Positions 19,301 through 26,900 of a stretch of DNA of 36,982 nucleotides are shown here, piece by piece. Made by a program: the position numbers and the translations under genes. This DNA comes from an uncultured Bacilli bacterium. GTDB lineage: Bacteria; Bacillota_I; Bacilli_A; ML615J-28; CAG-313. The notes under the pieces were generated by a model that searched no databases, was not told the DNA's origin, and saw only the letters and a list, made by a program, of their open reading frames with translations. The stretch lies in contig CANQDG010000019.1 of NCBI GenBank assembly GCA_947591495.1, positions 1 to 36,982 on the forward strand, given 5' to 3'. Each line of letters begins with the position of its first letter. The first letter of the stretch is position 1.

Positions 19301-22300
19301 CAATATCTTGCTCAGTTATTTTGGTTAATTCATTTAAGTTGTCTTTATCTATTATAACAAAATATTTAATATATTCACCATGATCACAATTAGCTTTTAT
19401 TGTTTCTTGATGAATTTGTTCGCCTTTTAAAGTTATTGAACGATGACTTATATCATAAGGGGTTGTGTCATCAGCTGAACATCTTGAACATTTTACATAG
19501 AATGTTACTTCACTTGTTCCATTCCATTCAAAAGGTTTATCGGTATCTATTATCCATTCATGACCAATCGCAAGACTATCCACATTATAAGTAACAGCAT
19601 TTAGAGTTTTATTATGGCCTTCATGAACAAAATCTAAAATGACATTTGTATGACGTAATTCTTCAAGTCTACTCTTATAAGGTTCATCTAGTTCTTGACC
19701 TTCCTCTAGTGCTTGTTCCATTTCTACTAATCTTTTATATTCTTCGATATTTTCAGGTTTTGCAGCTAAATAACCATTTCGATCATAAAATGAATCTTGT
19801 TTAGTAAATGGTGAAACAATTTCCTGATCACCTAATATACCCATAACATAAGCATATAAATCAAGTTCTACTTCGTATTTTGTATATGCTACAAACAAAC
19901 ATGTAGCATCTATTACATTACGTGTTACATTGTTGACAGTGATTTCTATTCTTGCATCACATCCATCTGCTACACATTTCATGCCTAAAGTTGCTATAGC
20001 ACTACCATCTGCTTGAATAGTAAATTTCCATCCACCAGGTAAAGTATCATTATCAACAATTGGTTCCCATCTGTGACCCGTATATTTTTGTTTTTCATCA
20101 GTAATCTCATTATAGCTACTTATTTTTTTATCTTCTATATTACTAAAAATTTCTGAGAAATTTTCTTTTATTTCTGTACCTTTATATTTTGGATTAATCC
20201 TAAGTTTATCAATGTCAAGTTCTATTTCATATTTTGTAAAACCATTCTTTTCATGTGTTGGCGCTACTTCACTTTTAATAATATAATATACATAGTTTTC
20301 ACCTAAATCGCCATCAGGTCTATTAGTTGTTAGTTGATATGTAATATCATATGGATCATTACAATTTTTACAATATAAATGTAATATTACTGTATCAATA
20401 TTCCATTCCCAACCATCTACACCTTTAGTTGTATCGATTATCCATGTATGGCCCAAAGCTTCATCTTTAGGATTTATATCATTATAAGTACTTTCCATGT
20501 TTTGTTGAACCATTGTTATACCAGTAAAAATATCAGGACAATTACTTAGTTCAGTAAATACTTCATCACCACGTTTTTCATATCTTTCATTTTCAAATTT
20601 AATTAAATCTGTTTCATGTAATTGGGCTAACCACTGCGTGTAACCATTACTTTCGCATGTTGCAGGGACATATCCAGCTTTACTAGAAACACCTTGTACA
20701 AGTTGGTTTCGATCTACTTCAGCTACTTCTATTATAGCTTTTTCAATATCTTCTTCAAGTTCAAATACTTCTGGTCCACCTTCTTCATCTTGAGCTTGAA
20801 TGACATTAGTACATGTTAGATGAACAAATACTTTGAAGGTATCATTTTCAAGTTTTACCCATTCATAACCATTCTGTATGGTAACCATTATAATCTTTTG
20901 TTCACCAATTTGATCACCTACTTTATATTTAGCTTCGGCGGTATTATCTATTATCCATGTATGTCCTCTAGCAGAAGCACCTGGTATGTAATAATTATCT
21001 GGAATATATACAAATGATTCATCATCGCCAAAATTTGTTGGTGATTTTTCTTCACCATTTATACTTTCTCTACCATCTTCATAATATATTCTTTTTGTAA
21101 ATTTATCTAACTCAGTTACGATATGATTTGAAGTCGTAGTTAATTTTGTAAATAATTCTTTAGTTAATGTGAAACTTCCTTCATATGTTATTCCACCTGC
21201 GGCTTCACAACTTGCGGATGTAACATTTTTATTCTTGGCAAAACCATTATTTAGATCTTCATAATTATCATCACTTGATAATTCTAATTGTGCACCACAA
21301 TTTTTACATTTAAAATATATAACTAATTTAAAGTCTTCTTCTTGCGAACTTGTCTTAGAAACCCATTCAAAACCATCACCATCTCTTGATGTATCTAATT
21401 CCCAAATATGACCTGTTACAACTTCGCCTTCGACATTTTCAGTTTGATTAATCGATATACTATATTCTTTTAACGTATCTTTTCGTGATAAATGTGCAGC
21501 ATCAGTATTTGTAATTAAAATAACATCTTTATCTTGATGAGTTTTTAAATCACCTATATCATCAACTTTAGTTGCTTCTAATATTTGTTCAATCAATAGT
21601 GTGCTAGATAACGTTACATATCCTGTTTCAGTACATTTATTATAAATGTGATCACCTTCAACATTGACATATATTGTTATTTCGGTAGCCAACTTAGAAC
21701 TATTATATTTTTTACATTCATTACAAACTAATTTGATTGTTAGTTGATAAATCCATTTGTTTTCTAATCCTTCGACTAATTTTTCACCTTTAAATTTATT
21801 ATCTGCAACATCTGCTACTTCCCAAATATGTCCTGTTGCAAGAGTGCTTGAAGTTGTATTAGTACATTCATAATAATCACTATCACCTAACTTATTTCCT
21901 TCATCTACTTTTTTATCATTATAAAACTCATCAAACGCTCTAATTTGTGCAGCATCACCACTACCTGCTAAACTTTTGATATATTCTATGGTGATATTTA
22001 TGCTATATTTGCGCAAACCATCATGTACACAATCAAGTTCATTTATTTCTTCAATTATTTTATTGTTTTCCCCATCTGTTGCATATTCTGAAATATTTAT
22101 AATAGCACTTGCAGTTTTATCTTTACCACAATCACATTTTAGATTTAATATTACTGATAATATGTCATGTGTATGTGTACTGCTACTACCTGATGAACTT
22201 ACCCAGATAAAACCATCACCATCAATTTCTTTATCTACATACCACTTATGAGGTAGTGCTGATGCTTTATTATAATAATCATCATATGTAGAACTAATAG

Positions 22301-25061
22301 ATGCAAGTCCACTAGAACTAACAAAGCCATCATAACTAGTAGACTTATAAGTAATATCATCGTCATTGTTAGCTATTCCATCTGATCCATATCTTAAAGC
22401 CAAATAAGGGACTTCTTCTTCGTAATAATCATATTCTCCATTTGAATGAGTTGCCTCATGATTGGTCACAGTAGAAGTAACAAGGTCTATCTTAGAATTA
22501 ACTTTAAAAACAACAGCTTGGAAATGATCACCATCATTTACACATCTAAAAACAAGGACTAAATAATTTTGATAATCATTAGCTTTAATCCACAAAGAAC
22601 CTTGACCATCATCGTAATAGAATCGCGAATCATCTTCACTTTTAGGATCAGCATTAAATTCAGCATCTGCATATTCACTATCTTTTGCAAAAATAATTGA
22701 GAAATATTTTCCATCATCAAGGATATATCTATTTTTGTTTTTTTGATCTTGTGTTTTATTTTTCGTACCATCCTTAATAGCTTGAAGTAATTTTCCCTTA
22801 TCAAAAGCAACACTATGAGATTCAGAGCCAATTTCTAATTTTTTAATAGTAGTAGGTATTAAATTCCAACTATGACCCGTAGGATTAGATACCGCTGTAG
22901 CAAGTAATTCACCAACAAAGCTACCACTTTGTAATTTAGTATTTTCCGAATCTTTAATTTCAGGATCATTTGTAAATACTAAGCGTATGCCTTGTTTATC
23001 ATTAAACTCATAACTGGAATTAGGATAATCTAAATTTGAACCACTAGTAGATTGAAAAGTTTGAAAATTTTCATAAAGTTGTTTTTTAAAGTCCGTAAAG
23101 CCTGTATATTCTTCAGTTTCTGAAAAAGCATTAACTGTAATATAATCAATGCTACCACCCTCAGTACATGTTGCTGGCTTTGATTGGGTTGTTTGATTTG
23201 CTGGAATGTTATATATAGTACCGGTAGTTTTAGTATATACATCTCTTTGATAATTAGTAAGATAAGTAGAAGGTTCACGATAACAATAATCATTTTGGCA
23301 AATCATATGTAAATTGGCATAATATTCGCCATCGCTTTCAGTGTGCCATTCCCAACCTTGGTTTCCAGAACTTGTATCTATTCCCCATTTATGTCCTGTA
23401 GGTAAATAGCCACTTTCTACACTACATACATCTTCATATGTTACAAGATTTTCTTCACCACCTGCTTTTTTAAAAACTTCAGCTTTCATGTCAGAATCTG
23501 TAATCATCTTGTCATTTTTATGAGGGAAAATCAAGTCTATATTAATTATATCATCTGCTATAAATTTATTACTATCAATTGAATATCTCGCATTTAAAAT
23601 TTTTTTATCATTAAAAGAAATAAGTTTCTTATAGTTATTATCATTTGATAATTTATTAAGATATTTCAATACTGTTTCATCGTCCACTATTGCATGATTT
23701 AAATAAGTTGCAGTTTGGGTGCATGATGCTTTAAGTAATTTAGCATCATATGCTAAAGGCATTACTATTTTTGCACCATTAAAATCATTACAATAGTCAC
23801 ATTTAAAAATAACATACATAGCACTTTCAAAATGAAGTACATCAGGTAATTTATTCTTATTGTCTTTAAATTGTTTCCAAACCGTTGGATCAAACCTACA
23901 ACCAGAATATCCACCCCAAGTATACATTTGTATTTTTTTATCTGCATCAGGTTGGTTGTCATTATATTCTTTATAATCGGGACAATCAATTAACATACCA
24001 TTTGCATAAGTTGTATCAAATACAAATTGATGTCCAGCTGGGTTCAATTCAGTAAATGCATCTGATACTGCAAACAAGTGACAATAATTTGTATCGTTTT
24101 TTTGTGTACTAATGCCCCAAAAAGCACGTGGTGCAAGACCACCATTATATATAATATTAAGTTGAATATGATTTATTGTTGGCACTGGTAACTGAGGTAT
24201 ATCATTAATATTCATAGTCGTCGCCGATGCATTAAATTTTAACGTTTTAGGTGTTCCACCACAAGGTGTTATAGTTCCGTTTTCATCACTTACCGGAAGA
24301 GCTGTAATTGTTTTAGTTAAAAAGGTCATTTTACCATGAAATGGACACGATTCTCTTTGTTCATCAGTTTTACAATCATTACAAATTACTACACACTTAA
24401 CCGCAAAGGTAAATGTATAATTACCAACAGGCGTGCCATCATCATAAGTTGTTTTCCAAGTAAGTTTGCTATCGAATTCTTTTTGAAGAGCTAGATTTTG
24501 ATCATCAGTAGCCTCAAAATTAAACTTTGTTTGATCGTTATAATCAAAATTTGGAATTTTACCTTGCTGAACATACCATCCAATTCGATATTTTTTAACA
24601 TAATCAGCAACAGTATTTATACTATCATCATCCCAACGGCCATTATCAACTCTATTCATTTCTTTATTGAATGTAACGCCTTTCAAAACACTAACATTTT
24701 TTTCTGTATCATCAATAACAGCTTGATATGATTTTGTATAGTCATAACTGTTACTATCAGCAGTACCAGGCCATTTTTTGCTTAAATAAAATTCAAAGCC
24801 TTCTAGTCTATTAGCATGACCATCTTGTGCATCATTCCAAAATTTTTTATTATAATAAGTTATAATGTCAAAATAAGGAATATATGAGACATTACGGTGC
24901 TCTTCATGAGGGTCAACTGCATCAACCGAGTAGTCTTTTTCTGCATGTACCAATGCTTTATTATTATTACTTAAAGAAGATGTAAAAGCAAATACACATC
25001 CTAAAAGCATAACAAAAAGCAAAAAGATTGAAAAAATATTTTTAATTTTTAATTTTAACAT
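13308..25061 (-). CDS. Giant membrane-anchored surface protein with Cys/His repeats
   Basis: About 3,917 residues (roughly 440 kDa). The ATG at 25061 is preferred over 25073 because the latter overlaps the only SD-like stretch (GGATGG). A Sec signal peptide is followed by a likely cleavage after VHA (residue 40). The body holds nearly 30 modules of about 90-170 residues. A module begins GHxW, continues with a W-rich strand, then a CxxC pair, a third Cys in ATCxxxG, and a Y-x-A-x-V strand. The next GH starts the following unit. Three C-terminal modules (starting GHLW, EHEW, GHKW) are of a shorter, Cys-richer type with YxCxxC. The protein ends with one membrane segment (FTGITLFIIAALITITVIAIVV) and a short basic tail; there is no LPXTG motif. 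The modules resemble ATCTEAG/ALGH repeats of gut Firmicutes surface proteins. Adhesion is inferred, not shown. Confidence 0.9.
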   Translation of the reverse strand: MLKLKIKNIFSIFLLFVMLLGCVFAFTSSLSNNNKALVHAEKDYSVDAVDPHEEHRNVSYIPYFDIITYYNKKFWNDAQDGHANRLEGFEFYLSKKWPGTADSNSYDYTKSYQAVIDDTEKNVSVLKGVTFNKEMNRVDNGRWDDDSINTVADYVKKYRIGWYVQQGKIPNFDYNDQTKFNFEATDDQNLALQKEFDSKLTWKTTYDDGTPVGNYTFTFAVKCVVICNDCKTDEQRESCPFHGKMTFLTKTITALPVSDENGTITPCGGTPKTLKFNASATTMNINDIPQLPVPTINHIQLNIIYNGGLAPRAFWGISTQKNDTNYCHLFAVSDAFTELNPAGHQFVFDTTYANGMLIDCPDYKEYNDNQPDADKKIQMYTWGGYSGCRFDPTVWKQFKDNKNKLPDVLHFESAMYVIFKCDYCNDFNGAKIVMPLAYDAKLLKASCTQTATYLNHAIVDDETVLKYLNKLSNDNNYKKLISFNDKKILNARYSIDSNKFIADDIINIDLIFPHKNDKMITDSDMKAEVFKKAGGEENLVTYEDVCSVESGYLPTGHKWGIDTSSGNQGWEWHTESDGEYYANLHMICQNDYCYREPSTYLTNYQRDVYTKTTGTIYNIPANQTTQSKPATCTEGGSIDYITVNAFSETEEYTGFTDFKKQLYENFQTFQSTSGSNLDYPNSSYEFNDKQGIRLVFTNDPEIKDSENTKLQSGSFVGELLATAVSNPTGHSWNLIPTTIKKLEIGSESHSVAFDKGKLLQAIKDGTKNKTQDQKNKNRYILDDGKYFSIIFAKDSEYADAEFNADPKSEDDSRFYYDDGQGSLWIKANDYQNYLVLVFRCVNDGDHFQAVVFKVNSKIDLVTSTVTNHEATHSNGEYDYYEEEVPYLALRYGSDGIANNDDDITYKSTSYDGFVSSSGLASISSTYDDYYNKASALPHKWYVDKEIDGDGFIWVSSSGSSSTHTHDILSVILNLKCDCGKDKTASAIINISEYATDGENNKIIEEINELDCVHDGLRKYSINITIEYIKSLAGSGDAAQIRAFDEFYNDKKVDEGNKLGDSDYYECTNTTSSTLATGHIWEVADVADNKFKGEKLVEGLENKWIYQLTIKLVCNECKKYNSSKLATEITIYVNVEGDHIYNKCTETGYVTLSSTLLIEQILEATKVDDIGDLKTHQDKDVILITNTDAAHLSRKDTLKEYSISINQTENVEGEVVTGHIWELDTSRDGDGFEWVSKTSSQEEDFKLVIYFKCKNCGAQLELSSDDNYEDLNNGFAKNKNVTSASCEAAGGITYEGSFTLTKELFTKLTTTSNHIVTELDKFTKRIYYEDGRESINGEEKSPTNFGDDESFVYIPDNYYIPGASARGHTWIIDNTAEAKYKVGDQIGEQKIIMVTIQNGYEWVKLENDTFKVFVHLTCTNVIQAQDEEGGPEVFELEEDIEKAIIEVAEVDRNQLVQGVSSKAGYVPATCESNGYTQWLAQLHETDLIKFENERYEKRGDEVFTELSNCPDIFTGITMVQQNMESTYNDINPKDEALGHTWIIDTTKGVDGWEWNIDTVILHLYCKNCNDPYDITYQLTTNRPDGDLGENYVYYIIKSEVAPTHEKNGFTKYEIELDIDKLRINPKYKGTEIKENFSEIFSNIEDKKISSYNEITDEKQKYTGHRWEPIVDNDTLPGGWKFTIQADGSAIATLGMKCVADGCDARIEITVNNVTRNVIDATCLFVAYTKYEVELDLYAYVMGILGDQEIVSPFTKQDSFYDRNGYLAAKPENIEEYKRLVEMEQALEEGQELDEPYKSRLEELRHTNVILDFVHEGHNKTLNAVTYNVDSLAIGHEWIIDTDKPFEWNGTSEVTFYVKCSRCSADDTTPYDISHRSITLKGEQIHQETIKANCDHGEYIKYFVIIDKDNLNELTKITEQDIARYQSSLDSAKKAGDILDTVYNEYYDKINDATNSIALILALNEETRTTSTNGEEGTPRTHKFIPNEAGEFAGKVTKPDGSTIPNPDLESAGLDDICWNKGFYFKWNSDEERYYATLYLKCAYDDCGFTYEIEVVTAGSPAAGSTCTTPGEVTYTAVVLYQGQTFTGTFKDNDDKVIGHRWQVDSTFNGQISDNITIPEGVINGITKEQIQAFEFKEGMHWEKDAKDNKYTVYIKLICSNELEDDDPGSIIIIVTIEGKAGAAAKCDTSATVIYEEVITSEFFDIENDFEHKRILIGETTTTANGMLVAGATSISLRLEEDSGNPTGHKWIVDPDSVYTDGISWVKEEDYYVVGLHIKCEVCGITHTLRQEVSPVNHPVSCTEKGYNEYNVTIILPNLSDEKLESPFTKYDNISALDGKNTASKTEDEIDATGHTWVIDGEPSWELNNGTAELTLNVKCENGCGLSGKIVIKEIKAISHTLQSCIADEKYEYEYILKLEDITLATTKNDKLAAEAIKKVEETGNLATGHHWVLSESGWTWINMAAIEATLQPQAVLSIKCDHAGCGETMILGTDSSDDVKMISEAAATCDTPAMKTYSTNLTKKFKANPKFTNKDTYDDAILEDEHSFEDGVPLGHNWVVDLNYPDSVNGWTIDDESSPYKATLHLKCVNTDCEEKQAVTKEVTNLTKVKADCENAAYTPYEVTIDDSLFENMTGYDLFLSILESQKHYEGKIVSIDSLEQATGHKWKAPTWQWEWEYDHTKATATATFECENNPDHKHVVEAKVESRYNEGSCTENEYYVYTATVTFDEYKGSPSDLQNTQNDTVKAAEGHKYDLDIDTYNIGTKYAGWTWVADGTMAIATAHFKCSECGVTTEVVVTLNNGIVEVVDSRKNPDCTNSGSVKYLATVQKPDGFTGGTTFANDINSEYEVTIPALGHYFYIDTLVGEHLDGIKWTIEDNVPVKAVLELKCQNCDKTYEELTGKELTGKITVVSDKTYTYDATCTTPGKTRYEVRINVEIEEGEYAGAKEQVGYHDVTIEATGHSWFKEPGTSGMLDPRPERWIPQYDASGLIVGVVAVFKCKVCGTEVQQVGAIDEESTEIWDPTCEEAGEYYYYFQVDFEGVTYYSADTSGPVRVTIPALGHNWFIDSSKGENKDGFVWEAKEDGTYKATLYLFCSNSGCDYNKESKGYELSAEELTSEVVEKVGCETDGKTKYSASVKMSELVKKEGYIGKYAALENQESTKEVIVQATGHKWKEPVWEWSDDYSKAKVTFECENDSTHKHIVEDIEASSKHFDANCTDSERTIYRVQIAFNNQVYEDEKTIEGSEALGHNWTITKWEWTEVQKGILMAKLYVECSRCQESHLLDAQVELMRVEDEATCEADGKGIYQATVNFDQAIYTDTHEGTIPALGHEFKGDPTWHWEKDEEVGGYKAIASFKCTRCEERHEIEVNEIGSHDGNVRIEETNATCTMAGKTTYKATVYYNEVTFTDEYVVEGEALGHLWGTSGTYTGDGTTHKHIQVCQREECSESREVACQFDEGVEYEATCVEQGYTRYTCEGCGYYYDDEYVEALGHNWAFEGFTWSKDYQIAVGLFKCQRCDEEVSVRAEVGAEGDNRIDVIIVDATCFASGTITYKACVTSPDGKITEEDCITETIEQLEHEWSNWAHIEGTHEHERHCTRECCEGDERAVQKEPCQVVKEWTKEANCEERGYSHYRCEVCQDEYDDEYVEALGHKWEYEAVEEGISHQQRCATCGKVKEGSLEECDDEGDKSVILPSCEEGGYTVYSCSKCGKSHIKEYTEATGHDYEGEPKWTWKWNEETKSYEVEAEFTCKNGCQTTRTEKAEVTSEITKEASCVEEGVLQYRASVTLESGTTYTDTKDETIAKKAHEYQEPIWNWSEDYKSAKATFVCQNCGGKVEKEAKITQEAIEGGKIRYTAHVTFEGVDYTNSIEIAYSNNFTGITLFIIAALITITVIAIVVKLMNRKNNLATKESNLE

Positions 25062-25104
25062 TTTATTTACCATCCAATAATAATTAATTTTTAATAGTTT
25101 GAAA

Positions 25105-25115
25105 GGGAAAATCCC
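25105..25115. promoter_or_regulatory. Small palindrome in the leader of the giant gene
   Basis: GGGA-AAA-TCCC lies in the predicted 5' leader, about ten bases after the expected transcription start. It could be a weak hairpin or an operator. Assignment is uncertain. Confidence 0.3.
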
Positions 25116-25129
25116 ATAATTTCTTCATA

Positions 25130-25158
25130 ATTATATAATAAATATCTTGTTTTGTCAA
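25130..25158 (-). promoter_or_regulatory. Perfect consensus promoter of the giant gene
   Basis: TTGACA (25153-25158), 17 bases, TATAAT (25130-25135): a full sigma-A consensus. It gives a leader of about 60 bases. Confidence 0.85.
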
Positions 25159-25473
25159 TATTTTATACCTTAAAATGTAATAAAATTAAATTTTTTAATG
25201 TTTTTTTAAATAATTTGGCGGTTTTTAAACTTTTTTGTAAAATTCTTTTAATAAATTAAAGAAAATTTGAAAATTACTTCTTCTAGTGATATTTTAACTT
25301 TTCATTAGTTTTTTTTAAATAAAAATTTATTTATTAGAATATAATTTAATAATTTATCTTTTTTACTTAACAAAATATTCCTATGTTATCAATTAAATGC
25401 TGCTTAAATAATATTTTAATTAATGTTTCTTAATATTACATTTTTGCTATTCATATTTTATATAAAAAAATTA
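25159..25473. other. AT-rich intergenic stretch without recognised feature
   Basis: Between the promoter of the giant gene and the tRNA-Gln terminator. I see only homopolymer-rich sequence, with no reading frame of note, no RNA fold and no repeat that I can support. Confidence 0.6.
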
Positions 25474-25515
25474 AAAACAGATTGATTAATTCGGGATGAA
25501 TTGTCAATCTGTTTT
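25474..25515 (-). terminator. Terminator of tRNA-Gln
   Basis: A 12-bp stem AAAACAGATTGA (25474-25485) pairs with 25504-25515; inner AATTC/GAATT pairing extends it. On the minus strand it is followed by a T-rich run. It lies nine bases after the tRNA. Confidence 0.85.
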
Positions 25516-25524
25516 ATTTATATA

Positions 25525-25599
25525 TGGTAGGGTTAGTAGGATTCGAACCTACGGATGACAGGGTCAGAACCTGTTGCCTTACCACTTGGCGATAACCCT
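25525..25599 (-). tRNA. tRNA-Gln(CUG)
   Basis: A 75-base cloverleaf on the minus strand. Acceptor AGGGTTA/TAACCCT, D arm GCC...GGC, anticodon stem ACAGG/CCTGT with loop TTCTGAC (anticodon CTG), T arm GTAGG TTCGAAT CCTAC, discriminator A and encoded CCA. The anticodon reads CAG, a rare codon in so AT-rich a genome, so a TTG-type tRNA-Gln should exist elsewhere. Confidence 0.95.
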
Positions 25600-25610
25600 A
25601 AATTAGTTTT

Positions 25611-25639
25611 ATTATACACCCATTTTTTTTAATTTGCAA
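25611..25639 (-). promoter_or_regulatory. Promoter of tRNA-Gln
   Basis: TTGCAA (25634-25639), 17 bases, TATAAT (25611-25616). The start would lie a few bases before the tRNA. Confidence 0.75.
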
Positions 25640-25761
25640 ACATTACGAATTTATGGGATTTTGTTTTTTATTATACGTCAATTTTAAGCGTTTATAGCGT
25701 TTTTATTAAAATATATGTATTTTTAAATATTGACCTTTTGCTTACTTTAAAAGTCCTAATC

Positions 25762-25790
25762 TTGACTAATACTACAAATAATGGTAAAAT
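25762..25790 (+). promoter_or_regulatory. Promoter of plsX
   Basis: TTGACT (25762-25767), 17 bases, TAAAAT (25785-25790), with TGG before the -10 (extended -10). GAGG at 25815-25818 is the ribosome binding site. A weak AGTC-N8-GACT pair overlaps the -35 but does not match the FapR box well. Confidence 0.7.
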
Positions 25791-25827
25791 ATTTATGTAA
25801 AATCTATTAGATATGAGGTAAATTATT

Positions 25828-26853
25828 ATGATTAAAATTATTGTTGATGCCTTTGGTGGAGATAATAGTCCAATGGCTAATATCGAAGGTAGTATCAAAG
25901 CTCTTAACAAAATAGAAGATTTATCAATTATTTTAACAGGTGATGAAACTATTATAAAAAAAGAATTAGCTAAATATACTTATGATGCTAATCGTATTAG
26001 TATTGTTCATGCCCCTGATGTTATTACTTGTGATGACAAACCAACTGAAGCAATTAAGCATAAAAAAGAAAGTTCTTTAGTTAAGGCCTTAGATTTATTA
26101 AAAGAAAATGATGAAATTGGCGGACTTGTAAGTGTATCCTCAACCGGAGCCGTTTTAACAGGGGCGGTTTTAAAAATCGGCCGCATTCCAGGCGTTAAAC
26201 GACCTGCTCTTTGTCCTATTTTACCAACTATAAAGGGTGGTTTGGTTGGAATTTGTGATAGTGGCGCAAATGCTGAATGCGATAGTTTGTATCTTCATCA
26301 ATTTGCTATTATGGGTAATCTTTATTTGCAAAAGGCCTATAATATTGAAAATCCTCGTGTTGCGCTTTTAAATATTGGAACTGAGGAAGAAAAGGGTGAT
26401 TCTATTCACAAAGAAGCATATCAATTAATTAAAGCTAATCAGGCGATTAATTTTGTAGGTAATATGGAAAGCCGTGATTTATTGACAGGTGCATACGATT
26501 TAGTCGTTTGCGATGGTTTTAGTGGCAATGTCTTATTGAAATCAACCGAGGGTGCTTGTTTAGAATTATTAGGCTTAATCAAAAAAACTTTTACGAAAAA
26601 TTTAAAAACTAAAATTGGAGCTTTAATTTTAAAAAAAGACGTTTATAAAATTAAAGATTTAATGGATTATAATAATTATGGTGGTGCAGTTTTATTAGGA
26701 ACTAAAAAAACCATTGTAAAAGGCCATGGTAATAGTAAAGCTGAAGCCTTTTATCAATGTATTAAACAAGCCTATAATATGGAAAAATCCCAATTATGTC
26801 AAGCTATAGCAGATGAAATTGCTAAAATTACAAGCGAAAATCAAAATAATTAA
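25828..26853 (+). CDS. plsX: Phosphate acyltransferase PlsX
   Basis: Converts acyl-ACP to acyl-phosphate, the acyl donor for PlsY in the first step of phospholipid synthesis. It is a peripheral membrane enzyme. Its 341 residues match the family. Motifs: VDAFGGDNSP at the N-terminus (usually DAMGGD), the STGAVLTGAVL loop (usually SAGNTGA), RPAL, a central CDSGAN segment, NIGTEEEKG and DGFSGNVLLKSTEG. It has its own promoter, and the usual partners fabD, fabG and acpP are not next to it. It converges on the DUF368-PlsC fusion, which carries a candidate activity for a later step of the same pathway. Confidence 0.95.
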   Translation: MIKIIVDAFGGDNSPMANIEGSIKALNKIEDLSIILTGDETIIKKELAKYTYDANRISIVHAPDVITCDDKPTEAIKHKKESSLVKALDLLKENDEIGGLVSVSSTGAVLTGAVLKIGRIPGVKRPALCPILPTIKGGLVGICDSGANAECDSLYLHQFAIMGNLYLQKAYNIENPRVALLNIGTEEEKGDSIHKEAYQLIKANQAINFVGNMESRDLLTGAYDLVVCDGFSGNVLLKSTEGACLELLGLIKKTFTKNLKTKIGALILKKDVYKIKDLMDYNNYGGAVLLGTKKTIVKGHGNSKAEAFYQCIKQAYNMEKSQLCQAIADEIAKITSENQNN

Positions 26854-26865
26854 AATTCATACAAA

Positions 26866-26900
26866 AAGAAGGTATTATCAGTTTTTGGTAATACCTTCTT
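26866..26900. terminator. Bidirectional terminator between plsX and the DUF368-PlsC gene
   Basis: A perfect 12-bp stem AAGAAGGTATTA (26866-26877) with 26889-26900 and an 11-base loop. A T run follows on the minus strand. On the plus strand the T run is interrupted. Confidence 0.82.

Noticed and set aside
13485-22251. Many open frames of 60-90 codons on the plus strand opposite the giant gene
   Set aside because: They lack ribosome binding sites and recognisable domains. They follow from the skewed codon use and repeats of the coding strand.
22559-23989. Minus-strand frames of 74-90 codons inside the giant gene (22559-22831, 23030-23293, 23765-23989)
   Set aside because: They are alternative-frame readings of the giant gene, low in complexity and rich in Ile/Leu/Met, with no ribosome binding site.
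13308-25061. CRISPR or tandem DNA repeat array
   Set aside because: Periodic similarity exists, but spacing is irregular, the frame stays open and the similarity is at protein level. There are no identical short repeats with unique spacers.
24998-25061. Lipoprotein signal for the giant protein (LLGC)
   Set aside because: The hydrophobic run continues past the Cys and a better signal peptidase I site (VHA) follows; position -2 is Leu, which is poor for a lipobox.
25750-25769. FapR operator upstream of plsX
   Set aside because: Only four-base arms (AGTC/GACT) match, with wrong spacing for a FapR box.
25692-25910. Minus-strand frame of 72 codons overlapping plsX
   Set aside because: It covers the plsX promoter and first codons, has no ribosome binding site and no family.
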